Positions 27,666-35,493 of a stretch of DNA of 47,684 bases are shown piece by piece. The stretch spans positions 225,262 to 272,945 of the forward strand of contig NZ_LGLN01000065.1 of assembly GCF_001293775.1 (NCBI RefSeq), in the 5' to 3' direction. The position numbers and the translations under genes were made by a program. Positions within the stretch are counted from its first letter, which is position 1, and each line of letters opens with the position of its first letter. Below the pieces are notes generated by a model. It saw only the letters and a program-made list of their open reading frames with translations. It was not told where the DNA came from and ran no database searches. This DNA comes from Pseudomonas syringae pv. cilantro (GTDB lineage Bacteria; Pseudomonadota; Gammaproteobacteria; Pseudomonadales; Pseudomonadaceae).

Positions 27666-28682
27666 ATGAACCTGAGCCAGTTCAAACGCTACCCTCTGAC
27701 GTTCGGCCCCTCGCCCATTACCCCGCTGAAACGCCTCAGCGAGCACCTGGGTGGCAAGGTCGAGTTGTATGCCAAGCGTGAAGACTGCAACAGCGGCCTG
27801 GCCTTCGGCGGCAACAAGACCCGCAAACTGGAATACCTGGTGCCTGAAGCCATCGAGGGCGGTTACGACACACTGGTGTCGATCGGCGGCATCCAGTCCA
27901 ACCAGACCCGTCAGGTCGCGGCCGTGGCGGCGCACCTGGGCATGAAGTGCGTGCTGGTGCAGGAAAACTGGGTCAACTACTCCGATGCGCTCTATGACCG
28001 GGTCGGCAACATCGAAATGTCGCGCATCATGGGTGCCGATGTGCGCCTGGATTCGGCCGGCTTCGATATCGGCATTCGCCCAAGCTGGGAAAAAGCCATG
28101 GCCGATGTCGTTGAAAGCGGCGGCAAACCGTTCCCGATTCCAGCCGGTTGTTCGGAACATCCCTACGGCGGACTGGGTTTTGTGCGCTTTGCCGACGAGG
28201 TGCGTCAGCAGGAAGAAGAGCTGGGCTTCAAGTTCGACTACATCGTGGTCTGCTCGGTAACCGGCAGTACCCATGCTGGCATGCTGGTGGGCTTTGCCGC
28301 CGATGGCCGTGCGCAACGGGTGATCGGCATCGATGCCTCAGCCAAACCGGACAAGACCCGCGAGCAAGTGCTGCGCATCGCCCAGAACACCGCCAGACTG
28401 GTCGACCTCGGGCGCGAAATCACTGCCGAAGACGTGGTGCTCGACACCCGTTACGCCTACCCCGAGTACGGCCTGCCCAACGACGGCACACTGGAAGCCA
28501 TCCGCCTCTGCGCGCGACTCGAAGGCGTACTGACCGACCCGGTCTACGAAGGAAAATCCATGCACGGCATGATCGACATGGTGCGCAACGGCGAATTTCC
28601 GGAAGGCTCGAAAGTGCTCTACGCCCACTTGGGCGGCGTTCCGGCGCTGAATGCGTACAGCTTTTTGTTCAAGGATGGTTGA
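27666..28682 (+). CDS. acdS: 1-aminocyclopropane-1-carboxylate deaminase
   Basis: This 338-residue PLP enzyme cleaves ACC, the plant ethylene precursor, to 2-oxobutyrate and ammonia, which can lower ethylene in plant tissue. PLP would bind Lys51 in [11 protein letters not shown]. The residues used to separate true ACC deaminase from D-cysteine desulfhydrase are present: Glu295 (YEGKSMHG) and Leu322 (AHLGG), along with Tyr294 and Tyr268. The length equals that of well-studied AcdS. The ATG has GGAG 8 bases upstream. The divergent Lrp-type gene is probably its regulator. The accessory cluster begins about 530 bp downstream. Confidence 0.95.
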   Translation: MNLSQFKRYPLTFGPSPITPLKRLSEHLGGKVELYAKREDCNSGLAFGGNKTRKLEYLVPEAIEGGYDTLVSIGGIQSNQTRQVAAVAAHLGMKCVLVQENWVNYSDALYDRVGNIEMSRIMGADVRLDSAGFDIGIRPSWEKAMADVVESGGKPFPIPAGCSEHPYGGLGFVRFADEVRQQEEELGFKFDYIVVCSVTGSTHAGMLVGFAADGRAQRVIGIDASAKPDKTREQVLRIAQNTARLVDLGREITAEDVVLDTRYAYPEYGLPNDGTLEAIRLCARLEGVLTDPVYEGKSMHGMIDMVRNGEFPEGSKVLYAHLGGVPALNAYSFLFKDG

Positions 28683-28712
28683 GGCGATCCATGAGCTGAA
28701 TGAAAACTTCCG

Positions 28713-28761
28713 ATGGCCCGCGATATATATTCGGACAGGCCGTAATCGACCGGGCCATTTT
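28713..28761 (+). terminator. Possible terminator of acdS
   Basis: ATGGCCCG (28713-28720) and CGGGCCAT (28751-28758) form a perfect 8-bp stem across a 30-nt loop and are followed by TTT. It lies about 30 bp after the acdS stop. The long loop makes the call tentative. Confidence 0.4.
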
Positions 28762-28953
28762 GCAATCCTGATGATCAGCGCGCCTCTATACGCTCTGGAT
28801 CGGGAACAATCATACTGCAATCTTCTGAGCAAAAAACTGTGACCACAATTGCCCACCTTGAGAGCTGATCGTTTTTCGTGACCAACAGTTCGTACCACAG
28901 AACTCTGAAAGCCATAGGTAAGAATAGTGTCACTCCAGCGTCACAAAATATTT

Positions 28954-29050
28954 GGATCCCATAGCCGGATTCAACTTGACAGGCAAACGGACTGGATGGA
29001 GAATCTCTGTCGCCAGTCAGTTCTAGCTACTGCTTGAGGCGGATCCCATA
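28954..29050 (+). repeat. Direct repeat GGATCCCATA flanking the island promoter
   Basis: GGATCCCATA occurs at 28954-28963 and again at 29041-29050, 87 bp apart, on either side of the predicted promoter of the biosynthetic cluster. It could be a pair of regulator sites or chance. Confidence 0.4.
28976..29004 (+). promoter_or_regulatory. Predicted sigma-70 promoter of the biosynthetic island
   Basis: A perfect -35 TTGACA (28976-28981) is followed after 17 bp by GAGAAT (28999-29004). Transcription would start near 29011, about 200 bp before the first methyltransferase gene, giving a long leader that contains the 22-codon frame at 29075. No other gene is seen in 28683-29215. Confidence 0.45.
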
Positions 29051-29074
29051 CTAATAATGAAATGGAGTTCAACC

Positions 29075-29143
29075 ATGCTTTGCTGCCGCAAGCGTTATCA
29101 GCTATATATCTCATCGCCTCCGAATCCACGACCCCCTATCTAA
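29075..29143 (+). CDS. Possible 22-residue leader peptide upstream of the island
   Basis: ATG at 29075 follows GGAG with a 7-base gap and opens a 22-codon frame ending TAA at 29141-29143. It encodes a peptide starting MLCCRKRYQLYI and ending NPRPPI. Adjacent Cys codons near the start and Pro-Pro pairs close to the stop are unusual. They could make it a regulatory leader (ribosome stalling) or a small precursor. It lies 72 bp before the methyltransferase start. So short a frame could be chance; the ribosome binding site is the main support. Confidence 0.25.
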   Translation: MLCCRKRYQLYISSPPNPRPPI

Positions 29144-29215
29144 TCTCCACGAATCGCGCCCTGCTCGCGAACCACCGTGTTGCGCACTGATATTAATCAT
29201 TGACAGAGAACAACT

Positions 29216-29926
29216 ATGAAAGTAGTGGATAGTTCCGTCCTGAAAGAATGGTACATGGGCGAATATAGCGCTAGCGATAACGGCACTTTGTTTGGTGAGC
29301 TACGAGGGGAATTCAAACAGTTTTTATCGAAGCTACCTGACGGTCCGGGCGCCGCGCTTGAGCTTGGCTGCGGGGATGGGCGCAATCTCACTGCTCTCGC
29401 GCGTAAAGGTTACAGCCTGAGCGGCGTAGACATGGTCGACAGCACGGTGCATAGCCGTCAACTCAACCCATGGCTAAAGGACCTGAACTTTCAGCAAGCT
29501 GATATGTTGACCTACACGCCTGAGCGCGAAAATTACGACGTGCTTGTATGCTCCGAAGTTCTCCACTTTTTCACGAAAGATGAGCTTCAACAGGTGATGC
29601 CAAAAATAGTCAATGCGGTAAAGCCAGGCGGGTATATCTTTCTGGATCTTTTGTCAGATCTAACTCGTTTTTTTCAGGCGACCGGAGAACCGTTCATCTG
29701 GGATAAGGAGGCTGGGCTATCCATTCAAGAAAGCGAAGGCTTTTTCGATGTTTGGCTTGGCGATTTCGACCTGGTTGCGTCCAATCATTTTTTTGACAAG
29801 CAACGTTGGCCGCTGAGCAACTCCGACAGCCTGCCAATAGATCCCTACACATGGCAAGGTACTTATGTCTCGGTCTGTGCGCGAAAACGAACATCGCCTC
29901 AGGATGTTTCGCTTAAAAGGATATAA
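29216..29926 (+). CDS. Class I SAM-dependent methyltransferase (TehB-like)
   Basis: This 236-residue protein has the canonical SAM-binding motif I, LELGCGDGRNLTAL (about residues 47-60), an acidic motif II (YSLSGVDMVDS) and the later YDVLVCSEVLHFF and VKPGGYIFLDLL. It resembles TehB/UbiE-like small-molecule methyltransferases. Base composition looks more AT-rich than in acdS. The ATG has only a weak AGAGAA about 8 bases upstream. It is the first full-length gene of the island, and the AMP-ligase gene starts 2 bp after its stop, so both are surely co-transcribed. The substrate is unknown; given the neighbours it may methylate a pathway intermediate. Confidence 0.8.
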   Translation: MKVVDSSVLKEWYMGEYSASDNGTLFGELRGEFKQFLSKLPDGPGAALELGCGDGRNLTALARKGYSLSGVDMVDSTVHSRQLNPWLKDLNFQQADMLTYTPERENYDVLVCSEVLHFFTKDELQQVMPKIVNAVKPGGYIFLDLLSDLTRFFQATGEPFIWDKEAGLSIQESEGFFDVWLGDFDLVASNHFFDKQRWPLSNSDSLPIDPYTWQGTYVSVCARKRTSPQDVSLKRI

Positions 29927-29928
29927 GC

Positions 29929-31470
29929 ATGCAGCTGTTTCATCAGGTTATCGCAAGTAACGCCTACAAACATCCAACCAAGCCGGCGATTATCCTGGAC
30001 GGACAAGCAACTTCATATCAGGAGCTGCAAAAACGGGTAGATGAAATAGCGTCGGTCCTGCCAACGCTTGGCATCGTCCCAGGCGCCCGTGTAGGCCTGT
30101 ACGCGCCGATCTCCATTGACCTGATCGCCAGCTATCTGGGGCTGCTGCAAGCCGGAGCGACCACCGCTGCGACTCATCACACCCTCAGTCGTACCAAGCT
30201 GATTCATCAACTCAAGCATTCTGGCGCCCGGGTACTCATCACTGACTGCACTGATGATCTGCCTGGCTTGATAGATGAAGCGGGTCTTGAGCTTGTTTTG
30301 CTCATCGCTCCGCTTCGGATGACGATACCTCGCGTGATTCAACTGGCCGATGCCGTCGCGGGGCACTGCGATGAATCGAATGCGGTTGTCTCACCGCAGA
30401 CCGATGACCCTGAACGCCCCACGTCGATATTCTATACCTCGGGCTCAACCTTTAACCCGAAAGGTGTGCTCGTCAATCACCGCATCATGTTGGCAGCCTG
30501 CAGCAGGGTCACCGCATACCTGCGCAACAGCCCTGGCGACCGCATCCTCAGTTACTCGACACTGGCATCGGACTACGGAGTCTACAATGTGCTGATGCCG
30601 CTGTACGCTGGGGCCACCAGTGTTGTTGAAAGCCGGCCTGCTGCAAGCGCAGAGGATGTGCTCTCGGTAGTCGAACGCGAGGCAGTCACCGCAATGCACG
30701 TATTTCCTCCGGTGTTCTTCCTGCTCGCCAAAACAGGACCGGAGTGGCAGGCGCGGGTACCCAGCTTGCGTTACATCTCTAGCAGCGGGCAGGCCCTTCA
30801 TAGCCGCCACATCCAGCGGATTCGCCAAGCTCTGCCTCAGGTGCAAATTTTTTCCAACTACGGGCTCACTGAATGTAAACGCGTGAGTTATCTGCCTCCT
30901 GAGGAAATTGAACGCCGCCCAACGTCGGTAGGCAAACCTCTACCCGGTGTCAGCCTGTACTTGGTGGATGAGCAGGATCGGGTTATCGATCAGCCCGGGC
31001 AGGTTGGAGAGCTGCTGGTGACCAGCGACTGCCTGATGCTCGAGTACTGGAACATGCCTGAAGCGAATGCCAAAGCCTTTGTCCAAGATACCTTTGGTCA
31101 TTCTCGGCTGTACCGCACTGGCGACCTGTTCAAGCAGGACGCCGAGGGCTATCTCTACTACGTCGCCCGCAAGGACGATGTGTTCGCGCGCAGTATCTGG
31201 AACGTGAACCCGCGGGAGATTGAGCAGTGCCTGGCCTCGCACCCAGCCGTTGCCGAGGTGCTGGTGGTGCCAGTCGCTGACGAATCTGCAGGGCATGTGC
31301 CAAAGGCTTGTATCGTGCTTGACATCGATCATCGGCAAACGAGCGCACAGATGCTGATCGACCACTGCAAGGAGCATCTGGACTGGCACATGGTCCCGAC
31401 CCAGTACGTATTTCTCGAGGCGCTCCCGAAAACCGATTCTGGCAAGTTTACCGCCAAAGGACTGATCTGA
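29929..31470 (+). CDS. AMP-forming acyl/aryl/amino-acid ligase (ANL superfamily)
   Basis: This 513-residue adenylate-forming enzyme carries the phosphate-loop motif YTSGSTFNPKG (residues 169-179), NYGLTECKRVSY (A5), LYRTGDLF (A7) and a C-terminal KTDSGKFTAKG with the catalytic Lys506 (A10). It should activate a carboxylic acid as its adenylate and transfer it to CoA, an amine or a carrier. No carrier-protein or condensation domain is fused, and none is found nearby. AAAGGA lies 8 bases before the ATG. It is probably the entry or coupling step of the cluster. Substrate class cannot be read from sequence by eye. Confidence 0.85.
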   Translation: MQLFHQVIASNAYKHPTKPAIILDGQATSYQELQKRVDEIASVLPTLGIVPGARVGLYAPISIDLIASYLGLLQAGATTAATHHTLSRTKLIHQLKHSGARVLITDCTDDLPGLIDEAGLELVLLIAPLRMTIPRVIQLADAVAGHCDESNAVVSPQTDDPERPTSIFYTSGSTFNPKGVLVNHRIMLAACSRVTAYLRNSPGDRILSYSTLASDYGVYNVLMPLYAGATSVVESRPAASAEDVLSVVEREAVTAMHVFPPVFFLLAKTGPEWQARVPSLRYISSSGQALHSRHIQRIRQALPQVQIFSNYGLTECKRVSYLPPEEIERRPTSVGKPLPGVSLYLVDEQDRVIDQPGQVGELLVTSDCLMLEYWNMPEANAKAFVQDTFGHSRLYRTGDLFKQDAEGYLYYVARKDDVFARSIWNVNPREIEQCLASHPAVAEVLVVPVADESAGHVPKACIVLDIDHRQTSAQMLIDHCKEHLDWHMVPTQYVFLEALPKTDSGKFTAKGLI

Positions 31471-31486
31471 TAGCAGGAGCTATGCC

Positions 31487-32518
31487 ATGAAGACGTCACT
31501 CCAGCCAATAGATGACACCACCCTCGACCGCGACCTGCAACAAAGTGCGATGCTCAAACTCGCAGGGCACTTTCACAGTCTGGCCACAGGTGCGAGTCAA
31601 GTACCTCTACAGTCTCTGGACAGCCACCTGCGGTCCGAGATCCAAGACCCGCAGGTCCTCGACTACCACGATCGCCTGATCGCAGGTGCTGGACCATTAT
31701 TCTCCCATTTCCTGGCCAGCGTGCCCTACATCCTCGAGGAGCTCGCCAGAGTTGGCGTTGCTCTGACCCGCCTGGCTCAGGCCAATAGCAGTAACACCGG
31801 CCAAACCTTTAGCCTGTTCGAAGTGGACGCCTTTGACGGTAGCAACGGCCGTGCTCTTACCGGCCATTCGCACGGACTGATCCGCAGTTTTACTTCCTCT
31901 CCGAACCTGGCCAATCAAATAGCCTTTGAGCGGCATGCCGACCCGGCGCTGTCGCTGTTCTTCCCGCAGTCGGTGTTCAAGGTGACACCCGCTCTGTTGC
32001 ATACCCCTGAATTTGATCGATTCAGCGAGGGGTTCGACTTCATTTATGAGATGGCCGCATTCCAGTTCTATAGCCGTGACCGAGCCGGGCAGATTTCCCA
32101 TATCAAGCAGTTTCTGAAGCCTGGCGGACTGGTGTTTTTCCTGGAAAAGCTCAATCACCCCGATCCAGATGAGTATCTGCGGCGGGAACAGATCAAAGAT
32201 GAGGAGTTCAAGACCCGATACTTCAGCGAAGAAGATATCCGCTGGAAACGCCAACAGATGCTCGAGCAAATGCAAGACGGTCAAGTCACACTGGAAGAGC
32301 TGGTGAGCGCCCTGTCCGCGCGCTTTAAAAGCGTGCACCTTCTCTGGAGCAGCAGCAACTTCTGTGAATTCGTTGCCTCGGACGACCCAGAGCAGGTCGA
32401 GCAGTTTCTGGATCTAATGGGCCGGGTCGTTCAGCCAGCGGAGTTTTGCTTTGAAGCTGCACGTCTTGGCGCCATGGCACCGTCGCCAAGCGGTGGCAAG
32501 GAGCTAGCAGATGCTTGA
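31487..32518 (+). CDS. Divergent SAM-dependent enzyme, methyltransferase-like
   Basis: This 343-residue protein has an N-terminal helical part (about 1-100). A motif I-like segment follows, FEVDAFDGSNGRALTG (about 114-129), then a methyltransferase-type core with FDFIYEMAAFQFYS, FLKPGGLVFFLEKL and a C-terminal SSNFCEFVAS. Motif I is atypical (FDGSNG in place of GxGxG). That raises the chance of a non-standard SAM reaction such as cyclisation, as known for azetidine-2-carboxylate synthases. This is inference, and an ordinary methyl transfer remains possible. CAGGAGC lies before the ATG. The 3' end overlaps the flavoenzyme gene by 8 bp. Confidence 0.6.
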   Translation: MKTSLQPIDDTTLDRDLQQSAMLKLAGHFHSLATGASQVPLQSLDSHLRSEIQDPQVLDYHDRLIAGAGPLFSHFLASVPYILEELARVGVALTRLAQANSSNTGQTFSLFEVDAFDGSNGRALTGHSHGLIRSFTSSPNLANQIAFERHADPALSLFFPQSVFKVTPALLHTPEFDRFSEGFDFIYEMAAFQFYSRDRAGQISHIKQFLKPGGLVFFLEKLNHPDPDEYLRREQIKDEEFKTRYFSEEDIRWKRQQMLEQMQDGQVTLEELVSALSARFKSVHLLWSSSNFCEFVASDDPEQVEQFLDLMGRVVQPAEFCFEAARLGAMAPSPSGGKELADA

Positions 32519-33692
32519 TCCTGCTGAGCAAGCGATACAGCTCAACGAACTGTCTTCGCCCTGTCAGCGGGCAGCTCACCATCTGCCTCTGTGGCACGAT
32601 CGGGCCGCAGCAGCTGAAAAAAATCGCCGGCTGAGCCGCGACACATTCAACGAATTGTTTGCCGAAGGCTGGCTGGATCTACTGTCGCCACTTGCGCCGG
32701 TCACACGTACCGGTAACTGGCCGACATTGGTAGAAAGCGCGCGTACTGCCGCTCGGGCGTGTGCGTCAACAGGCTGGATGCTGGCTCTCGTGGGCGGTCA
32801 CGGCTCAATTGCACGACGGCTCCCCCCTGCCTGCATAGACCAACTGTACAACGACGGCCCACGGCAGCTCTTCGCTTCAGCCTCCACCAGTGTCGACAGC
32901 TTGCTGTCCTTTGAACCTGAAGGTATACGGGTCGACGGGCGATGGCGCTTCAGTTCAGGCATCGAGGATGCTACTTGGTTGATGCTCAACGCCCCTTGCC
33001 CTACGCACCCGGAAGTTGCTCACACACCACGTTTTCTGGTGCTGATTGCCGCCAGTGAAGTTGAAAAGCTTGAGAGTTGGGATAGCTGCGGCATGGCGGC
33101 AACGGGTTCTCACGATGTGCTGACCCGCGGGTTGTTGGTGCCCCATGATCGCGTCTTCACGCTGCATGAGGTATTTGCGCAGAACCCGCTTGCGCTGGCG
33201 GGCGACTACATCGACAGAGTGCCCCTGGTGCCCTATCTCACCACCTCAATCATTGGCCCGATACTGGGTTGCGCTGAGGGTGCCCTTGCGGCGTTTGTAT
33301 CTGCTCTCGACGGTTCATTACAGGTAAATGATCCTCGAGTCGCCGAACAGGCCGCCCACTCGGCCGCGCAGCTATACAGCGCAGAGCTCTTGTACGACTC
33401 GTTAATCACGAGGCTGCATGAGGCAGGTGTCAACGGTCAAGCTCTAGACACGCAGCAACTATTGCGGCTCAAACGTGATCGCACCTATCTGGCGGAACAG
33501 TGCGTGCAGGCTGTGCGCCGTCTAGTGGAAAGGCTCGGCGCGTCGTCCTTGGCGGCAAGCAACCCGCTTCAGCGCCACTGGCGTGATATTCAGGCTATGG
33601 CCGCGCACCGGGACGTGGCCTGGAGCGAAGCGATGCAGGCCAGCGGCGACGCCATTCTGCGGCCCGTCACTGGCAATGCCCCAAAGAACTGA
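32511..33692 (+). CDS. Acyl-CoA-dehydrogenase-fold flavin monooxygenase-like protein (group D)
   Basis: This 393-residue protein has the acyl-CoA dehydrogenase fold but reads like the group D flavin hydroxylases (HsaA type and N-oxygenases). It contains DGRWRFSSGIEDATW, GMAATGSHDVL and, near the C-terminus, NPLQRHWRDIQAMAAHRDVAW. Members use FMNH2 or FADH2 from a separate reductase to hydroxylate carbon or nitrogen. No flavin reductase gene is in the cluster, so a host enzyme would have to supply reduced flavin. The start overlaps the preceding gene by 8 bp. A role in oxidising a pathway intermediate is inferred. Confidence 0.78.
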   Translation: MLDPAEQAIQLNELSSPCQRAAHHLPLWHDRAAAAEKNRRLSRDTFNELFAEGWLDLLSPLAPVTRTGNWPTLVESARTAARACASTGWMLALVGGHGSIARRLPPACIDQLYNDGPRQLFASASTSVDSLLSFEPEGIRVDGRWRFSSGIEDATWLMLNAPCPTHPEVAHTPRFLVLIAASEVEKLESWDSCGMAATGSHDVLTRGLLVPHDRVFTLHEVFAQNPLALAGDYIDRVPLVPYLTTSIIGPILGCAEGALAAFVSALDGSLQVNDPRVAEQAAHSAAQLYSAELLYDSLITRLHEAGVNGQALDTQQLLRLKRDRTYLAEQCVQAVRRLVERLGASSLAASNPLQRHWRDIQAMAAHRDVAWSEAMQASGDAILRPVTGNAPKN

Positions 33693-33725
33693 TTTTTCCA
33701 GTCGGCCATTTCAGAGAGATTTCAC

Positions 33726-34112
33726 ATGTTCGTTCGCAACAAATCCGATGTTGAGAAAACCCCCTACTTCGTTGAATGGGGCGCCGGGACCAGCCACCGT
33801 CTACTCACCGAACACGATGCTATGGGCTTTACGCTGTGCCACACCATTGTTCGCGCGGGCACAGAGTCACTCTTGCATTACCGAAACCATCTGGAGGCTT
33901 GCTATTGCATCGCGGGAGAAGGTGAAGTCGAAGACATGCATGGCAACGTATTTCCGATCCGGCCTGGAGATGTCTATGTACTCGATCAACACGATCGGCA
34001 TTTCTTGCGCGGAGGCAAGGAGCAGGACCTGATTCTGGTCAGCGTCTTCAACCCGCCATTGCGTGGTGATGAGCGACATAATCTCAATGACAGTTCGGGA
34101 TCGGCTTACTGA
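33726..34112 (+). CDS. Ectoine synthase (EctC)-like cupin
   Basis: This 128-residue protein aligns along its whole length with EctC, the cupin that cyclises N-gamma-acetyl-diaminobutyrate to ectoine by removing water. The signature [19 protein letters not shown] and [16 protein letters not shown] are clear. The metal ligands known from EctC structures (Glu, Tyr, His) have counterparts at Glu57, Tyr84 and His92. There is no ectA or ectB in the window, so it may act on a different substrate made by the neighbouring enzymes, forming a cyclic amidine or similar ring. AGAGAG precedes the ATG. It is 33 bp after the flavoenzyme gene. Confidence 0.85.
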   Translation: MFVRNKSDVEKTPYFVEWGAGTSHRLLTEHDAMGFTLCHTIVRAGTESLLHYRNHLEACYCIAGEGEVEDMHGNVFPIRPGDVYVLDQHDRHFLRGGKEQDLILVSVFNPPLRGDERHNLNDSSGSAY

Positions 34113-34160
34113 TGTTTTTTCTGACCACTATGACACGTCGCTGACTCAAAGGAGTTCCCT

Positions 34161-35387
34161 ATGCGTAAGGATTACCTCGCCTTTTTTATCTCGCTGTTTC
34201 TATCGAGACTGGCGGATCAGATCCTGTTATTTATTGTGCCGCTAGTGGTATTCCAGACCACCAACAGCGTTTCATGGGCAGGGCTCGCTTTTTTTGTGGA
34301 ATCGCTGCCGCGATTTCTTGTGTTCCCGTTGTGCGGTGCCCTGTGCGACAAGTACTCGCCTATCAAGATTCTGCATATCAGTCAGGTCTATCGGGCATTG
34401 CTCTGTGTGCTGGCGATGACATTCTACGGAATCTTCGGTGGCATTGGCTGGCTCGTGATCCTGTCGGCACTGTGCGGGGTGCTGACCACGCAAGGCATCA
34501 TGGCGCGTGAGGTGCTGATGCCGCATATCTTCCAGCACTACAGCTACACCAAAACCTTGTCCTACTCTCAGATCGCCGACCAGACAGGACTGGTACTCGG
34601 GCCTCTGGTAGCGGCAGTGATGCTCGAAGTATGGGCCTGGCATTGGGTTGTGCTCTGGATCGCCGGGTTGTTCCTGCTGGCAGACCTGAGCATGCTGGCG
34701 TGGCAACGTCTTAGCCATATCACGCTAGAAGTGTTCGAGCAGCATCAAGACATCTGGCTGCAGCCGTTAAGGATTGCTTTCAGGCATATCCGCAGCCTGG
34801 CGGAATTGAAAAAGATCATCACGCTGGCGGTAGGAGTCAACCTGATCGTCGGTGTCACTCTGGCTACCTCTGCGGCCATGGTCATCGGCCAGTTCGGCGC
34901 CGGCAAGGATAACTATGCAGCGCTGCAAGCGGCGGGAGCGGCAACAACAATCACTATCCTGTTTCTTCTCGCTCGGATTGTTTTGCCTCTGCGGGTCTTG
35001 GGGGGTGTCGGATATTCAATGATCGGAGTCGGCGCATTCATCAGCGCTCTGAGTCCGAATCTGCTCGGCTATGTGCTGGGTTTTCTGCTTATCGTCGGTT
35101 TTGACAAAATGTTCAATGTCTACATGCGCACTATCCGGCAGCAGGTGATACCGCCCAAGGACTTCGGCAAAACCGTAGGCGTGATCACGCTGCTGAACAA
35201 CATGTCCCAGCCTCTGGCAGGCTTACTGGTGGCTTTGTTGGCTGCCCCCTTGGGCACCCAGAATGTAATCCTGATGTTGGCCGTGCTGACTGCCATTCTT
35301 GGGGCATTTGCTATGTGGTGGTTCGCAAAGGCTCGCAGTCCGTTCCCGAGCGCAACTTTCGAGGCTGATCAAAAAGCCGGAAAATAA
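34161..35387 (+). CDS. MFS transporter, probable exporter of the island product
   Basis: This 408-residue integral-membrane protein has about 12 hydrophobic segments, a charged loop typical of MFS permeases (CGALCDKYSPIKILHISQ) between helices 2 and 3, and the N-terminal FLSRLADQILLFIVPLVVF. It looks like the MFS_3/EntS-type efflux group that exports siderophores and small metabolites. AAAGGAG lies 6 bases before the ATG at 34161. It is 48 bp after the EctC-like gene and ends the co-directional cluster, so export of the product (and possibly self-protection) is the natural inference. Confidence 0.8.
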   Translation: MRKDYLAFFISLFLSRLADQILLFIVPLVVFQTTNSVSWAGLAFFVESLPRFLVFPLCGALCDKYSPIKILHISQVYRALLCVLAMTFYGIFGGIGWLVILSALCGVLTTQGIMAREVLMPHIFQHYSYTKTLSYSQIADQTGLVLGPLVAAVMLEVWAWHWVVLWIAGLFLLADLSMLAWQRLSHITLEVFEQHQDIWLQPLRIAFRHIRSLAELKKIITLAVGVNLIVGVTLATSAAMVIGQFGAGKDNYAALQAAGAATTITILFLLARIVLPLRVLGGVGYSMIGVGAFISALSPNLLGYVLGFLLIVGFDKMFNVYMRTIRQQVIPPKDFGKTVGVITLLNNMSQPLAGLLVALLAAPLGTQNVILMLAVLTAILGAFAMWWFAKARSPFPSATFEADQKAGK

Positions 35388-35439
35388 AAAGATGCCTGAA
35401 TTAACTTCTTTGGATTTGGACTGAAAGCAGGGCGAACGT

Positions 35440-35469
35440 AGCGCCTCGCGCTCACAAGAGCGCGACGCT
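35440..35469. other. Stem-loop between the convergent exporter and LysR genes
   Basis: CGCGCTC-ACAA-GAGCGCG is a perfect 7-bp stem with a tetraloop, and AGCG/CGCT can pair outside it with small bulges. It lies 52 bp after the MFS stop. No T run follows, so terminator function is uncertain. Confidence 0.5.
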
Positions 35470-35493
35470 ATAAACCGTGCACCGGCTCTGTTA

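Noticed and set aside
28790..28860. Possible hrp box before the island (GGAACA followed by CCAC)
   Set aside because: The spacing between the two halves is far above 16 bp, so it is not a HrpL promoter.
29200..29206. TTGACA just before the first methyltransferase gene as its promoter
   Set aside because: It lies only 10 bp before the start codon, so transcription would begin inside the gene; the copy at 28976 is better placed.
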